This document shows, piece after piece, positions 25,369-33,094 of a stretch of DNA of 64,000 nt. Below the pieces are notes generated by a model. The model was not told the origin of the DNA, did no database searches, and saw only the letters and a list, made by a program, of their open reading frames with translations. The position numbers were made by a program, and so were the translations under genes. The stretch lies in the NCBI RefSeq assembly GCF_900142915.1, contig NZ_FRCM01000004.1, positions 1-64,000 on the forward strand, given 5' to 3'. The stretch's first letter is position 1; each line of letters begins with the position of its first letter. The DNA is from Mucilaginibacter sp. OK098 (GTDB taxonomy: Bacteria > Bacteroidota > Bacteroidia > Sphingobacteriales > Sphingobacteriaceae).

Positions 25369-25387
25369 ACGCAATCTATTTGCGCAG
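25369..25387 (-). promoter_or_regulatory. Shared operator of rtcB (and possibly the WYL operon)
   Basis: The plus strand reads ACGCAATCTATTTGCGCAG, 17 of 19 positions identical to the site before the Ro60 gene (15916-15934), with the same CGCA-N7-TGCG inverted repeat. In the rtcB direction a -7-like TTATTTTG follows after exactly 10 nt, as at Ro60. The site is also 70 bp upstream of the WYL gene, so one bound regulator could control both divergent units. Confidence 0.8.
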
Positions 25388-25456
25388 TAAAAAATAATTT
25401 AATAAATTTCAACAAAATAAATCCGACATCGAACATCCGAAATCCGAAATCAAAAT

Positions 25457-26497
25457 ATGCCTGTTAACCGCAATGCCCTGATCCGCTACCGTACCATTGA
25501 CCAATGCCTGCAAAACCGTTTTAAGAAATGGACGCTTGACGACCTGATAGAAGCTTGCGGCGATGCTATTTACGAATACCAGGGCATTGACACCGGCGTG
25601 AGCCGCCGCACTGTACAGGCCGATATGGAGATGATGCGCAGCAATAAGCTGGGTTACGAAGCGCCTATAGTAGTGGTTGATAAAAAGTATTATACCTATA
25701 GCGATAAAAATTATAGCATTACCAATAGTCCGCTAAACCAGCAGGACATGCAGGTGCTGAGCGAAGTATCCGGTCTGCTAAAGCAATTTAAAGGCTTTAA
25801 CCATTTTACCGATCTGAATGAAATGGTAAGCAAGCTGGAGGATAAGATCTATACCCAAAAAACGCAAAGCGCACCGGTAATTGATTTTGAAAAGAACGAT
25901 AACCTGAAAGGTTTGGAATGGATAGAAGTGATCCGGAAGGCTATTGTGGCTAAGAAAACGATTTGTATTACTTATCAGTCCTTCAAAGCCAGGGAAGCCA
26001 GTACTTTTTGTTTTAGCGGATATTTACTTAAAGAATACCGTAATCGGTGGTTTGTATTGGGCGTCCCTCATAAACGCAATGCCCATATTTTAACGCTGGC
26101 TTTGGATAGGATCCAAACCATACAAGCGGACGAAGAACCTTATCGCGAAAACAAAACGCTTGACCTGGCAACATACTATAATGATTGCCTTGGCGTAACA
26201 AAATCTCCCGGTCAGCGCGATTGCGAGGTGGTGTTTTGGATTGATACAGCTAATGCGCCTTATGTAATAACCAAACCTTTACACCATACCCAAAAGCTAT
26301 TAAGTGAAGAAGCGGATGGCAAGATCTTCAGCATTAAGGTGATAATGAACTTTGAGCTGGAGCGCGAATTATTGGGCTTCGGCGCCAAAATGCGGGTGCT
26401 TGGGCCAAGGATCCTGGTAAAACAAATAAAGGCGCAGCTATTGAAGGCTTTGGAAAGATACGATCCGGATAGTGCAGTACCTTCAGCAATAGCTTAA
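25457..26497 (+). CDS. WYL-domain transcriptional regulator
   Basis: The 346-residue protein has an N-terminal winged helix (IDQCLQ...WTLDDLIEACGDAI, then GVSRRTVQADMEMMR near residue 47-61). A central WYL domain follows (KTICITYQSFKA, GYLLKEYRNRWFVLGVPHKR, LALDRIQTI near 155-235) and then a C-terminal WCX region. WYL proteins bind nucleic-acid-like ligands and regulate stress, CRISPR and defence genes. It is divergent from rtcB and is followed after 13 bp by kptA, so it is the likely regulator of the repair genes and of the Ro60 unit with the same operator. This differs from the sigma54 activator RtcR used by proteobacterial rtc operons. Confidence 0.88.
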   Translation: MPVNRNALIRYRTIDQCLQNRFKKWTLDDLIEACGDAIYEYQGIDTGVSRRTVQADMEMMRSNKLGYEAPIVVVDKKYYTYSDKNYSITNSPLNQQDMQVLSEVSGLLKQFKGFNHFTDLNEMVSKLEDKIYTQKTQSAPVIDFEKNDNLKGLEWIEVIRKAIVAKKTICITYQSFKAREASTFCFSGYLLKEYRNRWFVLGVPHKRNAHILTLALDRIQTIQADEEPYRENKTLDLATYYNDCLGVTKSPGQRDCEVVFWIDTANAPYVITKPLHHTQKLLSEEADGKIFSIKVIMNFELERELLGFGAKMRVLGPRILVKQIKAQLLKALERYDPDSAVPSAIA

Positions 26498-26510
26498 CTT
26501 TGAATATATA

Positions 26511-27059
26511 ATGAACGAAAAAGAAACAACAGCCACCAGCAAATTTTTAAGCCTGGTGCTAAGACATCAACCTGAACTGATAGGAATTAAACCGGACGAA
26601 CAAGGCTGGGTAAATGTAGCCGAATTATTGAAGCAGGCCAATGCACATGGCAAGGACCTAAATATTGAGTTATTAAACCATGTGGTTGAAACCAATAGCA
26701 AAAAACGCTTTGCGTTTGATGAAGGCAGGCAAAAGATCCGCGCCAGCCAGGGCCACTCTATTGAGGTAGAGCTTGGCTACGAACCACAGACCCCACCGGA
26801 AATTTTATATCATGGAACAGGCGAAAAATCTGTTTCCTCTATTTTAAACAGTGGATTGGAAAAACGCAGCCGGCAACATGTGCATTTAAGCCGGGACACA
26901 GAAACAGCAGTTCAGGTTGGAAGGCGGCACGGTAAGCCGGCAGTGTTTAACGTGCTTTCCGGAGAAATGCACAAAAATGGGCATGTATTCTACTTGTCTG
27001 AAAATAAGGTTTGGCTTACAGATGGTGTGCCCGCACAGTTTTTGAGGTTGATGGAATAA
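26511..27059 (+). CDS. kptA: RNA 2'-phosphotransferase (Tpt1/KptA family)
   Basis: The 182-residue enzyme moves an RNA 2'-phosphate to NAD+, giving ADP-ribose 1'',2''-cyclic phosphate and nicotinamide. The N-terminal lobe has SKFLSLVLRHQP (R18-H19 of the catalytic tetrad) and GWVNVAELL. The ART-like C-terminal lobe has LYHGTG (near 100), HVHLSRD (near 123) and GHVFYLSENKVWLTDGVP. Length is typical. It lies 13 bp after the WYL gene and 12 bp before the ADP-ribosylglycohydrolase, so the three form an operon. The source of a 2'-phosphate is unclear because RtcB ligation leaves none. The bacterial enzyme may instead act on damaged RNA or 5'-phosphate ends. Confidence 0.93.
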   Translation: MNEKETTATSKFLSLVLRHQPELIGIKPDEQGWVNVAELLKQANAHGKDLNIELLNHVVETNSKKRFAFDEGRQKIRASQGHSIEVELGYEPQTPPEILYHGTGEKSVSSILNSGLEKRSRQHVHLSRDTETAVQVGRRHGKPAVFNVLSGEMHKNGHVFYLSENKVWLTDGVPAQFLRLME

Positions 27060-27071
27060 ATAAACAATTAG

Positions 27072-28115
27072 ATGGATAGCGATAAGATCAGGCCGGAATG
27101 GGTACCTTCAGGGTATAAAGAAATTGCTAAAGCAGAGCAGATGGGTAACACTAATAATAACAAAACGAAATTTAACTTAAATACCTGTAAGGGTATCTTA
27201 TGCGGTGTAGCCGTTGGCGATGCTTTAGGTGTACCTGTTGAATTTAATAGCAGGGATGAAATAAGCAAACAGCCGGTGACTGATATGATTGGCTACGGTA
27301 CTCACGACAAACCGCCCGGAACTTTTTCTGACGACAGTTCTTTAACATTTTGCCTGGCCGAATCCATTGCTTCAGGTTTTACTTTAGAAAGCGCCGCTCG
27401 TAATTTTATCAATTGGCGATATGATAGTTACTGGACGGCAGATAACGAGGTTTTTGATGTAGGAATGACTACACAACGTGCTATTGACAGATTGGTGAAA
27501 GGTACCCGACCCGATCTGGCCGGAGACTTTGAAGAAGAAAGCAACGGAAACGGCTCATTAATGCGCATACTACCTTTATTAGTATACATCCGGGATAAGC
27601 CGGTGAGTGAACGCTTTCAATTGATAAAACAAGTTTCCTCTATTACACATGGGCATGTGCGTTCGGCAATTGCCTGTTTTTATTACCTTGAATTTGCTTT
27701 AGGATTATTAAACGGGGAAGAAAAGTTTAACATCTATCATAACTTGCAAAAAGATGTAGCTGAGTATTTGAGATTGATTAACATCAATCGGGACGAAAGA
27801 AATTTATTTGACCGGTTATTGATAGACAGGATTGATATGATCCCCGAAAATCAAATTCGGAGCAGCGGCTATGTAGTACATACACTGGAAGCCAGTATCT
27901 GGTGCCTGCTAAATACCGGCAATTATAAAGACGCGGTTTTAAAAGCCGTTAATTTGGGACAAGATACGGACACAACAGGCGCTGTAACCGGTGGCCTTGC
28001 CGGATTATTATATGGTCATGAAAGCATCCCCGAACATTGGTTAAATCAACTAGCCCGCAAAGATGATATTGAAGATCTTGCGGTAAGGATGTTTAAGGCC
28101 GTTTCGGGAATTTAA
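27072..28115 (+). CDS. ADP-ribosylglycohydrolase family protein
   Basis: The 347-residue protein has the DraG/ARH fold: GILCGVAVGDALGVPVEF near residue 41, the Mg-binding FSDDSSLTF (D87, D88), and GQDTDTTGAVTGGLAGLLYG near the end (D298, D300), all needed for removal or hydrolysis of ADP-ribose adducts. A 30-residue N-terminal extension of no known role precedes the domain. It follows kptA by 12 bp. Since KptA yields an ADP-ribose cyclic phosphate and can ADP-ribosylate ends, this enzyme may process those products; this is an inference from pairing. Confidence 0.88.
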   Translation: MDSDKIRPEWVPSGYKEIAKAEQMGNTNNNKTKFNLNTCKGILCGVAVGDALGVPVEFNSRDEISKQPVTDMIGYGTHDKPPGTFSDDSSLTFCLAESIASGFTLESAARNFINWRYDSYWTADNEVFDVGMTTQRAIDRLVKGTRPDLAGDFEEESNGNGSLMRILPLLVYIRDKPVSERFQLIKQVSSITHGHVRSAIACFYYLEFALGLLNGEEKFNIYHNLQKDVAEYLRLININRDERNLFDRLLIDRIDMIPENQIRSSGYVVHTLEASIWCLLNTGNYKDAVLKAVNLGQDTDTTGAVTGGLAGLLYGHESIPEHWLNQLARKDDIEDLAVRMFKAVSGI

Positions 28116-28116
28116 A

Positions 28117-29022
28117 TTATATCGAATCACAAATCAGCTCTGCCAAACTTCTCACCTCCACAAATTCATCGTTGATAAACTGCGTATTCATATGCGAATC
28201 TGTACAAATCAATTTTTTAATTAACCCGCTACTTTTTAATTTGTTAATGCCATCGTTCACAAATAAACCGTGAGTTGTAATTACATAAATATCGCCGGCT
28301 CCGGCATTTTTATAAGTTTTGGCCGCATTAATAATACTGCCACCCGAGCGGATCATATCATCATAAATAATAACAGTTTTGCCGTCCACATCAGCATTAA
28401 TGGCACTTACCTCGGTATGGTCGCCTTTTAAGCGGCGCTTCAGGATAAAGGCTGCGTTTACCCCTAAGTCATTCGCCAATGATTCTACCCATTTAGCGCG
28501 ACCAGCGTCGGTGCTGGCCATTACAAAATTATCGCCGCCATATTCAAGGGCTGCTTTTATCACAAGATCCTTGCAGTACACATGTACGGCATATAAATCC
28601 TGTTCAAAATAATACTGGATCCCTTCCGAATGCAGATCGAACAATAAAACCTTATTCCCCCGGTTTGATTTTGGAATAGCCGATAGCAAACGGGCCCGTG
28701 TTTTGGCCGTAACAATTTCCCCGCTTAACACGGCGCGTTCCATAGTAGAATAACCAAAGTATGGAACAACCAGCGTTAACGAATTAACCCCGTAGCTTAC
28801 CAGCGATGATGCCAGGTCATACAGTTCCAAAGTAGCCCCGTCGTTTACAGTACCTCCAATCAGTACCACATTCCTGTTTTCTATTGGCGAGATGATCCGC
28901 TGGTAGCGCTCACCATCAGTAAAGTGACTCACTTCCAGTTCGCCTTTTTCAAAATCGCCGCAGGCCAGCACCTTTTCGGCCAGGTATTCATAGCCTTTTA
29001 TGGCAAATAATATTTTCTTCAT
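28117..29022 (-). CDS. Divergent ribose-phosphate pyrophosphokinase (PRPP synthetase-like)
   Basis: The 301-residue protein has the PRPP synthetase pattern: HFTDGERYQRI, a P[Y]FGYSTMERAV segment in place of the usual GYARQDR, ITAK-like VTAKTRARLL, LLFDLHSEGIQYYF, MASTDAGRAKWVESLA, KRRLKGD, and VIIYDDMIRSGGSIINAA as the PRPP-binding loop. The changed flexible loop suggests a specialised copy rather than the housekeeping enzyme. The start at 29022 leaves 4 nt after the NAMPT stop; an ATG at 29043 would overlap it. It is the last gene of the NAD operon and probably supplies PRPP for NAMPT. An alternative is action on ADP-ribose, as in phage Adps enzymes, which cannot be excluded from sequence. 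Confidence 0.82.
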   Translation of the reverse strand: MKKILFAIKGYEYLAEKVLACGDFEKGELEVSHFTDGERYQRIISPIENRNVVLIGGTVNDGATLELYDLASSLVSYGVNSLTLVVPYFGYSTMERAVLSGEIVTAKTRARLLSAIPKSNRGNKVLLFDLHSEGIQYYFEQDLYAVHVYCKDLVIKAALEYGGDNFVMASTDAGRAKWVESLANDLGVNAAFILKRRLKGDHTEVSAINADVDGKTVIIYDDMIRSGGSIINAAKTYKNAGAGDIYVITTHGLFVNDGINKLKSSGLIKKLICTDSHMNTQFINDEFVEVRSLAELICDSI

Positions 29023-29026
29023 GTTG

Positions 29027-30445
29027 TTAGTTAACGTTTGCATTAGCTTTCACCTGCTCAAATGTAATGGTATTAACCAGTTCGCCGTTTTCAAAAACGG
29101 TGTGCAGTTCATCAGCCAAATCCAAATGATCCTGTTGGTTAACGGTTTTAAAGGTGCCGTTAATTTTTACCAGTTTTAAACGGCCGCCTTTGCTCTTTTT
29201 AAAACTTGTGGTAATATTGCCCTGGGCATCCATCTCTGTGGGGCTTTTTTCTACTGCTACTTCCCTCCCATTAATCACCGCGCTGCTGCATTTCAAGGCA
29301 AATTTCTGCGTATCACGATCAACCTTTTGCAGCAAGGCTCCGCCCATACCCAGCACCAGGTTTTCAGCACTGATGCCGTTTGCTTTTAAGGCGTTGTAAA
29401 TGTTGATGATCTCCGCATAGTTTACACCATCGCCCTGTATTACCCTCACCTGGGGTGGCAGGACCTTGTAGCCTTTAGCATTGATGGTAAACCCAAAGGT
29501 TTCAAACAGTATCTCAAATATTTTAAGCAGCGTCATGATCGGGTCCCCGCTATCCGGGCGAATTACCAGGGTGCCTTCGCGATTTAAGATCTCATCGCGC
29601 AGTTTGGTCCCCCAGTATTCCTTACAGGCTTTAAAAATGTTATAACTATCAGATACGCAAGCAATTGTGCCTGTTGGAAAACTGCGCAGCACGTGCTTGA
29701 AAATCTCCAGCTCGCCTTCACGACCCAGTAAAGTGCAAATACTGTGTTCCGTTGCCGGGATGCTTAAGCCGTAAACCTTTTGAGCATTGTAATAGTTAAT
29801 TGCCATGCCGCTTCCGGCCAGGTTATCGCTGCCGCTGAAGTTGATTAAATGCGCGGCCCCGCCAATTTTGGCACTCTCCACACTGCTCACCCCACGAAAG
29901 CCAAAATCATTCAGCACAAAATCAATCCCGGCTTCGGCGCCTTCAGTTGCGGTTTCACGATAGAATTCGGTAACTACTTTCCTGATCTGGTTACTTAGGG
30001 TTGCTACCGTACAAGGATACCATACCTGCATCAGCAATGTTTCTAAAAAGTTGGTGAGCCAGTAACATTCGGGGTCGGTATTTTCAATGGTCATCAGCAC
30101 ATTACTTGTTGGCACCGCGGTACCTTCGGCAACAGCTTTTATCTTTACGGGTAAATGGCCGTTGTATTTATCTAAAATGTACTGGAATTTAGCTTTATCA
30201 AACACATCATCACGGCCAAATACTTGTTGCAAAAAGCCGTCAGCTTCATCCAAATCCTGTTGAGTAAATGCTGGCCCTTGCAGGTATTCTTTCAGAAAGT
30301 ATTGCAGTCCGAAAAAGATGGGTTCATTAAACATACCGCCCCGGCTTTCCAGGTAGCTGTAAATTTTGGTAGTGCCGGGATAGTAAAATTTATGGTGAGC
30401 ATATTTGTAGGCATCAGCCAATAGGATCAAATTTTCGCGTTTCAT
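29027..30445 (-). CDS. nadV: Nicotinamide phosphoribosyltransferase (NAMPT/NadV)
   Basis: The 472-residue enzyme joins nicotinamide and PRPP to NMN. It has LLADAYKYAHHKFYYP (N-terminal substrate loop), FGFRGVSSVESAKIGGAAH, GLSIPATEHSICTLLG (the phosphorylated His equivalent of human H247), and LVIRPDSGDP (the Asp that selects nicotinamide). The ATG at 30445 is 4 nt after the DUF2971 stop; the longer frame begins with TTG. With the NMN adenylyltransferase at 31295 it completes the two-step salvage to NAD+. Confidence 0.93.
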   Translation of the reverse strand: MKRENLILLADAYKYAHHKFYYPGTTKIYSYLESRGGMFNEPIFFGLQYFLKEYLQGPAFTQQDLDEADGFLQQVFGRDDVFDKAKFQYILDKYNGHLPVKIKAVAEGTAVPTSNVLMTIENTDPECYWLTNFLETLLMQVWYPCTVATLSNQIRKVVTEFYRETATEGAEAGIDFVLNDFGFRGVSSVESAKIGGAAHLINFSGSDNLAGSGMAINYYNAQKVYGLSIPATEHSICTLLGREGELEIFKHVLRSFPTGTIACVSDSYNIFKACKEYWGTKLRDEILNREGTLVIRPDSGDPIMTLLKIFEILFETFGFTINAKGYKVLPPQVRVIQGDGVNYAEIINIYNALKANGISAENLVLGMGGALLQKVDRDTQKFALKCSSAVINGREVAVEKSPTEMDAQGNITTSFKKSKGGRLKLVKINGTFKTVNQQDHLDLADELHTVFENGELVNTITFEQVKANANVN

Positions 30446-30449
30446 GGTA

Positions 30450-31289
30450 TTAGTTTTCAAGGTAATTTTTTAATAGCAAGACATCATTTTCAAAATGGGC
30501 TTTCCTAATTTTAATATGGTTTAATTCTTCAGGGATTGAATTAACCAGTTGTTGTTCTACGTCTTGGGGCATTAAAGCACCAAGAATTATTTCTTTAAAT
30601 GCGCTAGGTGCTATTGCAACTTTTCGATCTTCATCCGATAAATGACCATTTCTAAACATATAGATACGATATTCTTTTTCAAATCCCCAAAACTCAAGTT
30701 TGTTAAATATTTGTAAGATAGTTTGCTCCATAAAACTATGCTTCGGAGATGGATGAATAATTGGTAATTCCTTACCATATTGAACAGGACCACCTCCTGT
30801 TCCTATACCATCAAAAGTCAATTGTCCATCAAATCCTACACAAAACCCTGTATGTGCATTTGAATATTCTTCCCACATCTTAAATTCCTTCGGATGTTCT
30901 GTCAAACTTAAAACCCCTACGAAGTCATGGAATTTTTCAAAAGTTTCCTTTTCTTGCTTTGCTACGAAGTCTTTGTCTGTAACCAGTGTGTTGTTTGCCC
31001 AATACACCGCAAAATCCATCCTTTGTTCAATTGTATATTCAGGATGTTTTCGTAATGAGTCTTGATAATACTTGTTTAATATTTCTTCATCTGTAAGTAA
31101 ATCCCACCGCGTCGGATTTTTGCAATCAAATTCATCTTTAAACCTAGCTGGTGAAGCAAAGTACACTTCTCTGTTAGTGATTAATCTTTTATGATGATCG
31201 TCATTCCAATCCCTATATTTATATAAGGTATGAGGCATCTTAAAATCTTTTTTATCAATTACTTCTGCTCGGATTGATTCGGTAATCAT
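30450..31289 (-). CDS. DUF2971 family protein inside the NAD operon
   Basis: A 279-residue DUF2971-type protein: HTLYKYRDWNDDHHKRLITN at the start, VYFASPARFKDEFDC near residue 43, LSLTEHPKEFKMWEEYSNAHTGFCVGFD near 127-155, and FWGFEKEYRIYMF near 200. The role of this family is unknown; it often occurs in mobile or defence contexts. It lies 5 bp after the NMN adenylyltransferase and 4 bp before NAMPT, so it is co-transcribed with NAD salvage. Its GC content is lower than its neighbours', suggesting later insertion into the operon. Confidence 0.8.
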   Translation of the reverse strand: MITESIRAEVIDKKDFKMPHTLYKYRDWNDDHHKRLITNREVYFASPARFKDEFDCKNPTRWDLLTDEEILNKYYQDSLRKHPEYTIEQRMDFAVYWANNTLVTDKDFVAKQEKETFEKFHDFVGVLSLTEHPKEFKMWEEYSNAHTGFCVGFDGQLTFDGIGTGGGPVQYGKELPIIHPSPKHSFMEQTILQIFNKLEFWGFEKEYRIYMFRNGHLSDEDRKVAIAPSAFKEIILGALMPQDVEQQLVNSIPEELNHIKIRKAHFENDVLLLKNYLEN

Positions 31290-31294
31290 AGCGT

Positions 31295-32191
31295 TTAGTT
31301 TTTAAGATATTTGGTAATTATAAAGTTGAACATTGCCACATGCTCATCACTGATAGTTTGATTTTCGATCATCTGCGGAAGATCGGCCACCGGGAACCAG
31401 CCCAGGTCTATAATATCGTCCTGCGCGGCTGGTGTGCCGCTTATATAATCACAGCTGAATAACAGGGTGATGATCTTATCAGCCTCGTTGCGGTAACGCC
31501 AGTCGTTTATTTTGCAGGATGTTTCATAGGTCATTTCGCCAATCTGCATTTCACCGCATTCTTCCATCAGCTCACGTTTGGCAGCGGCCTCATAGTTCTC
31601 ATCCTCCGGATCGGCAAAACCACCTATAAAGCGCCATTTGTTATTAGTGGCTTTTTTACCCAACAGGATCTCCGTTTTATTATTTCTGAAAAGGGCGATA
31701 TCTACCGTTGGGTAAACTTTGGTATACTGGTTATAGTAAGCATATAAAATACCCGCACGGAAATCATTAGAGTCAAATACCTTATCGGCATATTGTTTGC
31801 GCAGCTCGGTGGCATTATAATCACCATGCTCAGGTAATTCAACAGTTTCAAATCTGCCTGAATAATACGGAATAAAACTATCCCTGCTCCCAAACAGGCA
31901 AAATTGCTCGGCAGGGAAAACGCTTTTTAGCAGGTTATCAATATTCTCAGACCAGGTTTTATCGCTTGGATGGTCACTTATCGGCAGCACTATAACTTCG
32001 GAATAATCTTTCTTGATCATCTTTTCCCGGGTGTAATAATCGTAAGGATTTTTGCGGCTGCCCATTATCGGACTCACGCCTAACAAGATGATCAATTTAG
32101 CATGGTTTTCTTTAACCATGCTAATCAATTGTTTATGCCCGTCATGCAGGTATGGTGTTTGGAAGCGGGCGATAATTACGGCTGTCTTCAT
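31295..32191 (-). CDS. Bifunctional NMN adenylyltransferase / Nudix hydrolase
   Basis: In this 298-residue protein the N-terminal half is a nucleotidylyltransferase (ARFQTPYLHDGHKQLI, with the HDGH version of the HxGH motif at H16-H19, and GSRKNPYDYYTREKMI) making NAD+ from NMN and ATP. The C-terminal half is a Nudix domain (GGFADPEDENYEAAAKRELM followed by EECGE), usually an ADP-ribose or NADH pyrophosphatase. This fusion occurs in bacteria and in phage KVP40-type NAD systems. It is preceded by two NrtR-type operator boxes, the nearest ending 6 bp before the ATG. Confidence 0.9.
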   Translation of the reverse strand: MKTAVIIARFQTPYLHDGHKQLISMVKENHAKLIILLGVSPIMGSRKNPYDYYTREKMIKKDYSEVIVLPISDHPSDKTWSENIDNLLKSVFPAEQFCLFGSRDSFIPYYSGRFETVELPEHGDYNATELRKQYADKVFDSNDFRAGILYAYYNQYTKVYPTVDIALFRNNKTEILLGKKATNNKWRFIGGFADPEDENYEAAAKRELMEECGEMQIGEMTYETSCKINDWRYRNEADKIITLLFSCDYISGTPAAQDDIIDLGWFPVADLPQMIENQTISDEHVAMFNFIITKYLKN

Positions 32192-32196
32192 AATAA

Positions 32197-32244
32197 TTTG
32201 CGTTAATTATACGCAAATATAGATATGCGTTTTAAATACACAAA
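32197..32244 (-). promoter_or_regulatory. Tandem NrtR-type operator boxes
   Basis: Box 1 (32197-32217) is a perfect TTTGCGT-N7-ACGCAAA palindrome. Box 2 (32224-32244) is an imperfect copy, TATGCGT-N7-ACACAAA. The centres are 27 bp apart and box 1 lies only 6 bp from the start codon of the NMN adenylyltransferase. The NrtR-like regulator is encoded just upstream, so these are its likely binding sites. Confidence 0.8.
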
Positions 32245-32276
32245 TTATTTCTTCATTCATTTTTATTTTCAATGGT

Positions 32277-32963
32277 TTAGATCTCGAAGTTGATGCCTTC
32301 TTTTTGCAGCTGAAAGTATTTCTGTTCGTTAAAACGGAAAAGGTTTCCAGGGCGACCGGCACCATCAAGTGATTGTTTCTCAGCGGTTTCTTCCAGAAAT
32401 CCGAATTTAATAACTTTCTTTTTAAAGTTGCGCCTGTCAATAGGGCGGTCAAGCACAGCCATGTACAGTTTTTCCAGTTCCGAGAATGGGAATTTTTCTT
32501 CCAGTAATTCAAAACCTACCGGTTGATAAAGCATTTTGCTTTTCAAACGCTCATGCGCTGCGGTTAAGATCTCTTCATGATCAAAAGCCAGTTGCGGGAG
32601 TTTTTTAATATTGAACCAGGCTACATCTGCAGCATCGGTATCGGCATGCAATTCAAAAGCCTCTGGTTTAACCAGCCCATAATAAGTGATGGATATTACC
32701 CGGTTCCGCGGATCACGACCGGGTTTACCAAAGCTATATAGCTGCTCTAAATAGTTGATATTAACACCGGTCTCTTCTTTCAACTCGCGCTGAACGGCTT
32801 CTTCCAGTGATTCTGCATCGCCAACCAAACCGCCGGGCAGCGCCCAGTTATCTTTAAAAGGCTGAATGTTACGCTTGATAAGCAACACAGACAATCCTTC
32901 TTTGGAAGTATATCCAAATACTACGGCATCAACAGCTACTTTAATATTTTGAATGGCTGGCAT
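32277..32963 (-). CDS. nrtR: NrtR-like Nudix-winged-helix regulator of NAD metabolism
   Basis: The 228-residue protein has an N-terminal Nudix domain (ALPGGLVGDAESLEEAVQRE and LKEETGV near residue 41-67) and a C-terminal winged helix (ELEKLYMAVLDRPIDRRNFK near 160-180). This is the NrtR architecture, in which ADP-ribose binding to the Nudix part changes DNA binding. It is the first gene of the NAD salvage cluster on the minus strand. It is divergent from the second ArsR cassette. Confidence 0.9.
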   Translation of the reverse strand: MPAIQNIKVAVDAVVFGYTSKEGLSVLLIKRNIQPFKDNWALPGGLVGDAESLEEAVQRELKEETGVNINYLEQLYSFGKPGRDPRNRVISITYYGLVKPEAFELHADTDAADVAWFNIKKLPQLAFDHEEILTAAHERLKSKMLYQPVGFELLEEKFPFSELEKLYMAVLDRPIDRRNFKKKVIKFGFLEETAEKQSLDGAGRPGNLFRFNEQKYFQLQKEGINFEI

Positions 32964-33046
32964 ATTGCAAAGTTATCAATCTGCACAAAGCAGGCAAGTA
33001 TTGAGGCAGGTATCCTAATAATTAAAAAAAATTCACAAAACTATTT

Positions 33047-33090
33047 CGCAAGTAAACACTTGCGCTTATATTTACAAGCACTTACTTGCG
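33047..33090 (+). promoter_or_regulatory. Second arsR promoter with palindromic operators
   Basis: A perfect palindrome CGCAAGT-AAAC-ACTTGCG (33047-33064) and a second CAAG-N6-CTTG site (33075-33088) flank a -7-like TATATTTA (33067-33074). This copies the arrangement of the promoter at 16334-16380, but the half-sites differ (CAAG here, CAAC there), so the two repressors can be distinguished. Confidence 0.8.
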
Positions 33091-33094
33091 TAAT

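Noticed and set aside
28117..30445. Firm call of a phage-type NARP1 pair (ADP-ribose to NAD+)
   Set aside because: An NMN adenylyltransferase and NrtR in the same operon make ordinary NAMPT salvage more likely; kept only as an alternative.
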